Assembly: GCF_041345015.1 (NCBI RefSeq)
Contig: NZ_CP166769.1
Coordinates: forward strand, 124,001 to 188,000
Length of the DNA: 64,000 nucleotides
Direction of reading: 5' to 3'
DNA from: Bartonella sp. DGB1
Lineage (GTDB): Bacteria; Pseudomonadota; Alphaproteobacteria; Rhizobiales; Rhizobiaceae
The notes below the pieces were generated by a model. The model saw only the letters and a program-made list of their open reading frames with translations. It did not search any database and was not told the origin of the DNA. This document shows positions 10,185-17,888 of the stretch, piece after piece. The position numbers and the translations under genes are program-made. Position 1 is the stretch's first letter. Each line of letters starts with the position of its first letter.

Positions 10185-11462
10185 TTATAGTAATGATACT
10201 ATTGCAATATACATACAACCGACGCCTATTATTGCAAGGAATAAATCCGGTATTAAAGATTTATATTTGTGTAAATTAGGCATAGTGTAGATTGCTATTA
10301 AAGGAAATAAAAATAGCATAAAAGCTAACATTGGACTTACAAGATTCATCATAGTAGCAACAATACTTAAATTATAAGTAGCTGATGTCCATACTAAAAC
10401 AAAAACAGTCAATGCAGTTAATATTTGTATTGTTTTATCTGAAACAGTCATTGTCTTAGGTTTATAGATGTTAGTGAAAAAATATTTAAATGCTTCTTGT
10501 AAACCTAAATAATTACCTATAAAAGAAGTTACAACGGCAACAAATGCAATAGCGGACGCCATATATTTAATAGCTGGATTGTGTAAAAATACAGCTAAAT
10601 AATCTAACACACTTACATTATTATTTTTTGCTATTAATAATTCCTTAGGTTCAAGTACCATCGCACAGCTAAAGACAAAAAAACTAGCCGTAAGTACCAT
10701 TAATGCAACAGCTAACGCTAGCGTTTTTGAGATTTTTTTTTCAGCCTTTTTGCCGTATGCCTCTTTATAATTGATAGTACATGCAGAAATGACTACCATA
10801 TGATAAAAGGCAAAAACCATAACCGGAAATGATGCTAATAATGCTTTAAATAAACTATTGTGAGTTTCCACTGATGAAACATAACTAAAAGATAATGTGT
10901 CTAACATTGCTAAATCCCAGCGAGGAATCATAGCCAATGAAAAGAAAAACAAAAATGTTATTAGTGGAAAAACTAAAAAGCTCATGATTTTAATAGTCAA
11001 CTCTTTACCAAAATTAACTAATAATAATAGTAAGCAAACAATTAATAAAGCGATCCACCAACGTGATGGTGTAGACCAGCCTAATAATTCTACTAAAACA
11101 TTTAAAATATTATTAGTCAGCGAGATACCATAAATCATTATTACGGGCACAATAGCAAAAAAATAGATGCTAGCAAAAAAATGAGTAAATCCTTTACTAA
11201 AATTTTGTTTAGTAACATCAATAATATCATCATTATCATTTTTACCAGCTAATACCACTCTAGCAACATTGCGGTGAGACAAAAATGTCATAGGGAAAGC
11301 AATGAGTGTCATAATTAAAACAGGTAACAATCCTCCCAATCCTATTTGGATAGGAAGAAATAATATGCCGGCACCAATAGCTGTACCATACAGACTTAGT
11401 GTCCAGGCAGTATCAACATTATTCCACTTTTGTGAAGGTTTATTTATTGGAGTATTTTCCAT
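10185..11462 (-). CDS. SdaC-like HAAAP family amino acid transporter, copy 3
   Basis: This paralogue is 425 aa and begins MENTPINKPSQKWNN. The mid-protein motif is FAFYHMVVISAC, with a cysteine where other copies have phenylalanine. The loop motif is YLGLQEAFKYFF instead of the usual GAQEAFKYFF. A good ribosome site (AAGGAG) precedes ATG 11462. By eye it shares most with copies 1 and 2 in the C-terminal half and with the copy 5-7 group in the N-terminal half (SHRNVARVVLAGKN). It has its own promoter-like block and trailing hairpin. Confidence 0.93.
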   Translation of the reverse strand: MENTPINKPSQKWNNVDTAWTLSLYGTAIGAGILFLPIQIGLGGLLPVLIMTLIAFPMTFLSHRNVARVVLAGKNDNDDIIDVTKQNFSKGFTHFFASIYFFAIVPVIMIYGISLTNNILNVLVELLGWSTPSRWWIALLIVCLLLLLVNFGKELTIKIMSFLVFPLITFLFFFSLAMIPRWDLAMLDTLSFSYVSSVETHNSLFKALLASFPVMVFAFYHMVVISACTINYKEAYGKKAEKKISKTLALAVALMVLTASFFVFSCAMVLEPKELLIAKNNNVSVLDYLAVFLHNPAIKYMASAIAFVAVVTSFIGNYLGLQEAFKYFFTNIYKPKTMTVSDKTIQILTALTVFVLVWTSATYNLSIVATMMNLVSPMLAFMLFLFPLIAIYTMPNLHKYKSLIPDLFLAIIGVGCMYIAIVSLL

Positions 11463-11730
11463 GTATAGTCTCCTTATACCTGTTATTATAGTTCTTGGTA
11501 AGAACAGGGACAGTAAAAACAGGGATATTAAGCCTAAAGCATTTTTTTATAAATTACTATAATTATTTTTAGTGTTAGCTAAAAAATAATTATATGGAGT
11601 TAGGTGAATAGAATGATAGTAGAAAATACGTTCTGCTATTTCTGCTCTTAAAGATAATAATCAATTATCTTGGTTTGTGATATGTCATTACAGTTATTAG
11701 TAGATATTTGTTAGATAGTAACTATTAAAT
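11463..11730 (-). promoter_or_regulatory. Promoter/leader of transporter copy 3 and spacer
   Basis: No gene is present. The inverted repeat GTTCTT-GGT-AAGAAC occupies 11491-11505, 29 bases from the start codon, and is the cleanest example in the array. The conserved promoter block lies at about 11542-11575. The remainder up to the next hairpin is AT-rich and unassigned. Confidence 0.5.
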
Positions 11731-11776
11731 TTATAATGAGTATACTAAATGTAAGTCAGTAGTATACTCATTATAA
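11731..11776 (-). repeat. Post-gene hairpin, array member 3 (after copy 4)
   Basis: A 16-bp perfect inverted repeat (TTATAATGAGTATACT and complement) with a 14-base loop starts 7 bp beyond the stop codon of copy 4. The loop sequence resembles those of members 5 and 6 (variants of AAAGGTAAGCCAGT). Confidence 0.8.
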
Positions 11777-11783
11777 TTGGTAT

Positions 11784-13061
11784 TTATAGTAATGATACTA
11801 TTGCAATATACATACAAGCTACCCCTATTAAAGCAATGAATAAATCTGGTATTAAAGATTTATATTTATATAATTGAGGTATGGTATATATTGCTATTAG
11901 AGGAAATAAAAATAGTATAAATGCTATCATTGGACCTATAATATTAGCTATAGTTGCAATAATGCTTGGATTGTAAGTAGCTGCTAGCCATATGGCAATA
12001 AACATTGTAATAGCAGTTAATAATTGTATTGTTTTGTCGGATATTCTCATTGTTTTAGGTTTATAAATGTGGGTGAAAAAATATTTAAATGATTCTTGTG
12101 CCCCTAAATAATGCCCTAAAAAAGAGCTAGCTACTGCAACAAAGGCAATACCAGAAGCTATATATTTAATAATAGGATTGTGTAAAACTATAGCTAAAGA
12201 ATCTAATACACTGATATTATCAATTTTAGCCATTTCCAATTGTTTAGGGCTAAGTGCCATAATACAACTGAATACAAAGAACATACTTGTGAATACCATT
12301 AAGGAAATAGCTAACTTTTGGGTTTTTAAGATTTTTCTCTCAGCATTTTTACCGTACATTTCTCTATTAGAGGAAACAAATGAAGAAATTGCAAAGATAT
12401 GATTAAAAGCAACAGCTATAATAGGTAATGATACCAATAATGCTTTAAATAAATTATTATGAGTTTCTATAGGTGAAACATAACTAAAAGATAACGTGTT
12501 TAGTATATCATAATTCCAATATGGTATTATTGCTAGTGAAAATAAAAATAGAGCTGCTATTAGTGGAAAAACTAAAAAGCTCATAATTTTAAGGACTATT
12601 ATTCGGCTACAGCTAACAGATAATATTAATGATGAAACAATTAATAAAGCTAGCCACCAACGTGATGGGCTAGACCATCCTAATAACTCTACCATAACAT
12701 TGATAATATTATTTGTTAAAGCTACACCATATATCATTAATATAGGGAAGACGCATAAAAAGTATGCGAAAGCAAAAAAATTAGTAAATCCTTTGCTAAA
12801 ATTTTGTTTAGTAACGTCAATAATATCATCATTATCATTTTTAGCAGCTAGTATTACTCTAGCTACATTGCGAGCTGGAAGAAATGCAATAGGGAAAGCA
12901 ATGATTGTCATAATTAAAACTGGTAATAATCCTCCTAATCCTAATTGAATAGGTAAGAATAATATGCCTGCACCGATAGCGGTACCATATATACTTAAAG
13001 TCCAATCAGTATCAACTTTATTCCATTTTTGTAAAGGTTTATTTATTGGAGTATTTGGCAT
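11784..13061 (-). CDS. SdaC-like HAAAP family amino acid transporter, copy 4
   Basis: This 425-aa paralogue has several copy-specific changes: DTDWTLSIYG where the others have DTAW, PARNVAR replacing SHRNVAR after TM2, and SVSCSRIIV where copies 1-3 have LVNFGKE or LVNFGKD. The mid motif is VAFNHIFAISSF. These changes fall in membrane or membrane-edge segments and could alter specificity. GGAGAA precedes ATG 13061. Copy 6 shares the PARNVAR and NREMYGKNAER segments with this copy, a sign of exchange between them. Confidence 0.93.
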   Translation of the reverse strand: MPNTPINKPLQKWNKVDTDWTLSIYGTAIGAGILFLPIQLGLGGLLPVLIMTIIAFPIAFLPARNVARVILAAKNDNDDIIDVTKQNFSKGFTNFFAFAYFLCVFPILMIYGVALTNNIINVMVELLGWSSPSRWWLALLIVSSLILSVSCSRIIVLKIMSFLVFPLIAALFLFSLAIIPYWNYDILNTLSFSYVSPIETHNNLFKALLVSLPIIAVAFNHIFAISSFVSSNREMYGKNAERKILKTQKLAISLMVFTSMFFVFSCIMALSPKQLEMAKIDNISVLDSLAIVLHNPIIKYIASGIAFVAVASSFLGHYLGAQESFKYFFTHIYKPKTMRISDKTIQLLTAITMFIAIWLAATYNPSIIATIANIIGPMIAFILFLFPLIAIYTIPQLYKYKSLIPDLFIALIGVACMYIAIVSLL

Positions 13062-13326
13062 GGTAGTTCTCCTTTACTTGGTAGTATAGGTCTTGATAAG
13101 AGTAAGTATATACAAAGACCGGGAGATTAAGCTTAAAACATTTTTTTATAAATTACTATAATTAATTTTAATGTTAGTTAAAAAATAAAATTATATGGAG
13201 TGAGGTGAACAGAATAATAGTAGAAAAGACCTTCTATTATTAAAAATAACAAGCACTTATTTTTGGCTTTGATATGTAATTATAGTAATTAGTAGACATT
13301 TGTTAGATAGTAAGTAGTTGTCATAG
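13062..13326 (-). promoter_or_regulatory. Promoter/leader of transporter copy 4 and spacer
   Basis: No gene is present. The leader inverted repeat is weaker here (TCTT-GAT-AAGA at 13091-13101, 30 bases from the start codon). The promoter-like block is at about 13139-13175. Beyond it the spacer is AT-rich with no other feature recognised. Confidence 0.45.
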
Positions 13327-13374
13327 ATTATAATGAATATACGAATGGCGATCCAATAGTATATTCATTATAAT
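13327..13374 (-). repeat. Post-gene hairpin, array member 4 (after copy 5)
   Basis: A 16-bp perfect inverted repeat (ATTATAATGAATATAC and complement, 16-base loop) lies 6 bp beyond the stop of copy 5. TGAGTA of other copies is TGAATA here, and the opposite arm changed from TACTCA to TATTCA, a compensated change. Confidence 0.8.
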
Positions 13375-13380
13375 TAATTG

Positions 13381-14658
13381 TTATAATAATGATGTTGCTG
13401 CAATATATAAACAACCTAGACCTATTAGTGCAATGAATAAATCTGGTATTAAAGATTTATATTTATATAATTGCGGTATTGTATAGATTGCTATTAGAGG
13501 AAATAAAAATAATATAAAAGCCAATATTGGACCTACAACATTAACTAGAGTAGCAACAATACTTGGGTTATAAGTTGCTGCTAACCATACAGACATAAAT
13601 ATAACAATAGCAGTTACTATTTTTATTGTTTTATCTGATACAGGGATTGTTTTAGGCCTATATATATGAGTGAAAAAATATTTAAATGCTTCTTGTGCTC
13701 CTAAATAATGTCCTAAAAAAGAGGTTGCTACTGCAACAAAGGCGATACCAGAAGCTATATATTTAATAATAGGATTTTGTAAAACTATAGCTAAAAAATC
13801 TAATACACTGATATTATCAACTTTAGCCATTTCCAATTGTTGAGGGCTAAGAACTATAATACAGCTTAATACAAAGAACATACTTGTGAATACCATTAAG
13901 GCAACTGCTATTGCCAGCGTTTTTGATATTTTTCTTTCAGCATTTTTACCGTACATTTCTTTATTAGCCGCAGCAAATGAAGAGATTACAACGATATGAT
14001 TGAAGGCAAAAGCTATAACCGGAAATGATAATAATAATGATTTTAATAAACTATTATGAGTTTCTATAGGTGAGACATAACTAAAAGATAATGTGTCTAG
14101 GATTGGCTGATTCCAATATGGAATCATAGCTAGTGACAGTAAAAATAGACATGCTATTAGTGGAAAAACTAGAAAGCTCATAATTTTAATAACGAGTGTT
14201 CTACCAAAATTAACGGATAATATTAACGACGTAATAATTAACAACGAGATCCACCAACGTGAAGGTGTAGACCAGCCTAATAATTCGACCATAACATTTA
14301 TAATATTGTTAGTTATTGCGACACTATAGACTATTAGTGTAGGAAATGCGTATAAAAAATATAATATAGCAAAAAAATTCGTAAAGATATTGCTAAAATT
14401 TTGTTTGGTAACATCAATAATATTATCGTTAGCATTTTTACCAGCTAGTACTACTCTAGCTACATTGCGATGACATAAAAATGCCATAGGGAAAGCAATG
14501 ATTGTCATAATTACAACTGGTAATAATCCCCCTAATCCTAATTGGATAGGTAGGAATAATATGCCTGCACCAATAGCGGTACCATATAGACTTAAAGTCC
14601 AAGCGGTATTCATCTTGTTCCATTTTTGTGAAGTTTTATTTATTGGAGTATTTTTCAT
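13381..14658 (-). CDS. SdaC-like HAAAP family amino acid transporter, copy 5
   Basis: This 425-aa paralogue begins MKNTPINKTSQKWNK. The mid-protein motif is FAFNHIVVISSF followed by AAANKEMYG. The last roughly 110 residues, from FFTHIYRPKTIPVSDKT onward, are almost identical to copy 6, and the DNA there is also nearly identical, whereas the N-terminal halves differ more. That pattern is expected after gene conversion. The ribosome site AAGGAGAG precedes ATG 14658. It has its own leader and trailing hairpin. Confidence 0.93.
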   Translation of the reverse strand: MKNTPINKTSQKWNKMNTAWTLSLYGTAIGAGILFLPIQLGLGGLLPVVIMTIIAFPMAFLCHRNVARVVLAGKNANDNIIDVTKQNFSNIFTNFFAILYFLYAFPTLIVYSVAITNNIINVMVELLGWSTPSRWWISLLIITSLILSVNFGRTLVIKIMSFLVFPLIACLFLLSLAMIPYWNQPILDTLSFSYVSPIETHNSLLKSLLLSFPVIAFAFNHIVVISSFAAANKEMYGKNAERKISKTLAIAVALMVFTSMFFVLSCIIVLSPQQLEMAKVDNISVLDFLAIVLQNPIIKYIASGIAFVAVATSFLGHYLGAQEAFKYFFTHIYRPKTIPVSDKTIKIVTAIVIFMSVWLAATYNPSIVATLVNVVGPILAFILFLFPLIAIYTIPQLYKYKSLIPDLFIALIGLGCLYIAATSLL

Positions 14659-14899
14659 GTGTGCTCTCCTTTATTTGGTAGTATAGCTCTTGATAAGAAC
14701 AAGGATATACAAAGACCGGTATATTAAGACTAAGCATTTTATAGTTTAATATAATTATTTAGTGCTAATTAAAAATAAAAGTATATCGAGGTATTGGTGA
14801 ATATAACCCTTCCTAATATTGCAACTATATGAAGTTGACATGCGTTTGGTGTGAATTACCGTGATTGCTATAGAATTTGTTAGATAGTGTTATGGAATG
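14659..14899 (-). promoter_or_regulatory. Promoter/leader of transporter copy 5 and spacer
   Basis: The leader repeat is GCTCTT-GAT-AAGAAC (core TCTT...AAGA at 14688-14698), 30 bases from the start. The promoter block at about 14738-14775 has the shorter version shared with copy 6 (minus strand ACTAAATAATTATATTAAAC). Nothing else is recognised in the spacer. Confidence 0.45.
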
Positions 14900-14943
14900 T
14901 ATAATGAGTATATTAAAGGTAAGCCAGTAGCATACTCATTATA
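14900..14943 (-). repeat. Post-gene hairpin, array member 5 (after copy 6)
   Basis: A 12-bp inverted repeat (TATAATGAGTAT and complement) is interrupted toward the loop by an uncompensated A/C mismatch, making it the weakest member. It ends 9 bp beyond the stop codon of copy 6, and its loop matches that of member 6. Confidence 0.7.
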
Positions 14944-14952
14944 ATTAGTATT

Positions 14953-16230
14953 TTATAGTAACGATACTGCTGCAATATATAAACAACCTAGACCTATTAG
15001 TGCGATGAATAAATCTGGTATTAAAGATTTATATTTATATAACTGAGGTATGGTGTAGATTGCTATTAAAGGAAATAAAAATAATATAAAAGCTAATATT
15101 GGACCTACAACATTAACTAGAGTGGCAACAACACTTGGGTTATAAGTTGCTGCTAACCATACAGACATAAATATAACAATAGCAGTTACTATTTTTATTG
15201 TTTTATCTGATACAGGGATTGTTTTAGGCCTATATATATGAGTGAAAAAATATTTAAATGCTTCTTGTGCTCCTAAATAATGCCCTAAAAAAGAGGTTGC
15301 TACTGCAACAAAGGCAATGGCCGAAGCTATATATTTAATAATAGGATTTTGTAAAACTATAGCTAGAAAATCTAATACACTGATATTATCCATTTTAGCT
15401 TCGTTCAATTGTTCAGGAGTAAGAACCATAACACAGCTAACCACAAAGAACATACTTGTGAAGACCATTAATGCAACTGCTAACGCCAGTGTTTTTGAGG
15501 CTTTTCTTTCAGCATTTTTGCCGTACATTTCTCTATTAGATGAAGCAAATGCAGAAATTGCAAAGATATGATTAAAAGCAAAAGCTATAACAGGGAATGT
15601 TACCAATAATGATTTAAATAAACTATTATGAGTTTCTATCGGTGCAACATAACTAAAAGATAATGTTTCTAGAATGGTAGAATTCCAATGAGGAATCATA
15701 GCTAAGGAAAATAAAAACAAACAGGCTATTAGTGGAAAAACTAAAAAGCTCATAATTTTAATAACGATTATTCGCCCAAAATTAACCGCTAATGTTAATA
15801 AAGTAATAATTACTAAGGCTATCCACCAACGTGAAGGTGTAGACCAGCCTAATAATTCTACTATAACATTTATAATATTATTAGTTATTGCTATACCGTA
15901 TATCATTAATATAGGAAATACGCATAAAAAATATGAGAAAGCAAAAAAGCTGGTAAATCCATTACTAAAATTTTGTTTAGTGACATCAATAATATCATCG
16001 TTAATGTTTTTACCGGCTAGTACTACTCTAGCTACATTGCGAGCTGGAAAAAATGCTATAGGAAAAGCAAGAATAGTCATAATTACAACTGGTAATAATC
16101 CTCCTAATCCTAGTTGGATTGGAAGAAATAATATTCCTGCACCAATAGCGGTACCATATAGACTTAAAGTCCAAGCGGTATCTATCTTATTCCATTTTTG
16201 AGAATTTTTATTTATTAGAGTATTTTTCAT
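14953..16230 (-). CDS. SdaC-like HAAAP family amino acid transporter, copy 6 (mosaic)
   Basis: This 425-aa paralogue appears to be assembled from neighbours. Residues about 60-110 (PARNVAR, FLCVFPILMIYG) and the segment AISAFASSNREMYGKNAER resemble copy 4. The middle (RWWIALVIITLLTLAVNFGR and the following two helices) is identical or nearly so to copy 7. The C-terminal roughly 110 residues match copy 5. The mid motif is FAFNHIFAISAF. The ribosome site is weaker (AAGAAG) than in its sisters. The frame is intact, so the mosaic protein is probably functional. Confidence 0.92.
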   Translation of the reverse strand: MKNTLINKNSQKWNKIDTAWTLSLYGTAIGAGILFLPIQLGLGGLLPVVIMTILAFPIAFFPARNVARVVLAGKNINDDIIDVTKQNFSNGFTSFFAFSYFLCVFPILMIYGIAITNNIINVIVELLGWSTPSRWWIALVIITLLTLAVNFGRIIVIKIMSFLVFPLIACLFLFSLAMIPHWNSTILETLSFSYVAPIETHNSLFKSLLVTFPVIAFAFNHIFAISAFASSNREMYGKNAERKASKTLALAVALMVFTSMFFVVSCVMVLTPEQLNEAKMDNISVLDFLAIVLQNPIIKYIASAIAFVAVATSFLGHYLGAQEAFKYFFTHIYRPKTIPVSDKTIKIVTAIVIFMSVWLAATYNPSVVATLVNVVGPILAFILFLFPLIAIYTIPQLYKYKSLIPDLFIALIGLGCLYIAAVSLL

Positions 16231-16472
16231 ATTTGATCTTCTTATATTTGTTAATATGGTTATTCATAAGAATAGGGTTAAGTAAAAACAGGGATATTAA
16301 GGCTAAATTTTTTATAGTTTAATATACCTATTTAGTGTCAGTTAAAAATAAAAGTATGTGATAATATTGGTGAATATAACATCTCCTAATATTGTAAATA
16401 TATGAAGTTAATTTGAGGTGGTGTGTGACTTACAGTGATTGCTATAAAATTTGTTAGATAGAGTTATCAAAT
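16231..16472 (-). promoter_or_regulatory. Promoter/leader of transporter copy 6 and spacer
   Basis: The leader inverted repeat is TATTC-ATAA-GAATA at 16261-16274, in the same place as in other copies but with a changed sequence in both arms. The promoter-like block at about 16310-16345 matches the copy 5 version. The rest of the spacer has no other recognised feature. Confidence 0.45.
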
Positions 16473-16518
16473 TTATAATGAGTATACTAAAGGTAAGCCA
16501 GTAGTATACTCATTATAA
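16473..16518 (-). repeat. Post-gene hairpin, array member 6 (after copy 7)
   Basis: A 16-bp perfect inverted repeat (TTATAATGAGTATACT and complement, 14-base loop) lies 8 bp beyond the stop of copy 7. Confidence 0.8.
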
Positions 16519-16526
16519 TTGGTATT

Positions 16527-17804
16527 TTATAGTAACGAGACTGCTGCAATATACATACAACCTAGACCTATTAATGCAATGAATAAATCTGGTATTAAAG
16601 ATTTATATTTATATAATTGAGGTATGGTGTAGATTGCTATTAAAGGAAATAAAAACAAGATAAAAGCCAATATTGGACCTAAAACATTCACTATAGTTGC
16701 AACAACGCTTGGGTTATAAGTTGCTGCTAACCATACAGAAATAAATATAATAATAGCAGTTACTATTTGTATTTTTTCATTAGAAATAGTTGCTTGTTTA
16801 GGTCTATATATGTGACTGAAAAAATATCTAAATGCTTCTTGTGCTCCTAAATAATGTCCTAAAAAAGAGGTAGCAACTGCAACAAATGCAATGGCTGAAG
16901 CTACATATTTAATTGCTGGATTTTGTAAAACTATAGCTAAAAAATCTAATACACTGATATTATCCATTTTAGCTTCGTTCAATTGTTCAGGGCTAAGAAC
17001 CATAACACAACTAACCACAAAGAAGATCGTTGTGAATACCATTAATGAAACAGCTAGTGTTAAGGTTTTTGATATTTTTCTTTCAGCATTTTCACCGTAT
17101 ATTTCTTTATTAGAGGAAGCAAATGCAGAAATCACTACCATATGATAAAAGGCAAAAGCCATAACAGGAAATGATAATAATAATGCTTTAATTAAACTAT
17201 TATGAGTTTCTACTGGTGCAACATAACTAAAAGATAATGTTTCTAGAATGGCAGAATTCCAATGAGGAATCATAGCTAAGGAAAATAAAAACAAACAGGC
17301 TATTAGTGGAAAAACTAGAAAGCTCATAATTTTAATAACGATTATTCTCCCAAAATTAACCGCTAATGTTAATAAAGTAATAATTACTAAAGCTATCCAC
17401 CAACGTGAAGGTGTAGACCAGCCTAATAATTCTACCATAACATTTATGACATTATTGGTTAAAGCTACCCCATAGATCATTAATATAGGAAATGCGGATA
17501 AAAAGTATAAGATAGCAAAAAAATTAGTAAAGCTACTGTTAAAATTTTGTTTAGTAACATCAATAATATCATCATTAGCATTTTTACCAGCTAGTACCAC
17601 TCTAGCAACATTGCGGTGAGATAAAAACGCCATAGGGAAAGCAATGATTGCCATAATTAATACGGGCAGTAATCCTCCGAGCCCTAATTGAATTGGCAGA
17701 AATAATATACCAGCCCCAACAGCGGTACCGTATAGGCTCAGAGCCCAAGCGGTATCAACCTTATTCCATTTCTGTAAAGGTTTAATTATAGTTTCTTTTT
17801 TCAT
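16527..17804 (-). CDS. SdaC-like HAAAP family amino acid transporter, copy 7
   Basis: The frame is open from an ATG at 17861, but the start chosen here is ATG 17804: it has a strong AGAGGAG ribosome site directly upstream and gives 425 aa, equal to the sister copies. The protein begins MKKETIIKPLQKWNK. The mid motif is FAFYHMVVISAFASS. The loop before the last helices has RPKQATISNEKIQI, unlike the SDKTI of the others. It follows copy 8 with 84 bp between and no array-type hairpin, so these two may share a transcript. Confidence 0.93.
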   Translation of the reverse strand: MKKETIIKPLQKWNKVDTAWALSLYGTAVGAGILFLPIQLGLGGLLPVLIMAIIAFPMAFLSHRNVARVVLAGKNANDDIIDVTKQNFNSSFTNFFAILYFLSAFPILMIYGVALTNNVINVMVELLGWSTPSRWWIALVIITLLTLAVNFGRIIVIKIMSFLVFPLIACLFLFSLAMIPHWNSAILETLSFSYVAPVETHNSLIKALLLSFPVMAFAFYHMVVISAFASSNKEIYGENAERKISKTLTLAVSLMVFTTIFFVVSCVMVLSPEQLNEAKMDNISVLDFLAIVLQNPAIKYVASAIAFVAVATSFLGHYLGAQEAFRYFFSHIYRPKQATISNEKIQIVTAIIIFISVWLAATYNPSVVATIVNVLGPILAFILFLFPLIAIYTIPQLYKYKSLIPDLFIALIGLGCMYIAAVSLL

Positions 17805-17816
17805 ATTTTCTCCTCT

Positions 17817-17846
17817 TTTATAACTAACTTTTATGATAGTTATAAA
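17817..17846 (-). promoter_or_regulatory. 10-bp inverted repeat just upstream of transporter copy 7
   Basis: TTTATAACTA, a 10-base loop, then TAGTTATAAA: a perfect inverted repeat directly upstream of the ribosome site of copy 7 and 43 bp after copy 8 ends. No U-tract follows. It could be a leader hairpin, an operator, or a processing site between the two genes. Confidence 0.5.
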
Positions 17847-17888
17847 AAATGTCAGGGTCAAATATTTTTTAATATATGTTAGTAATCT

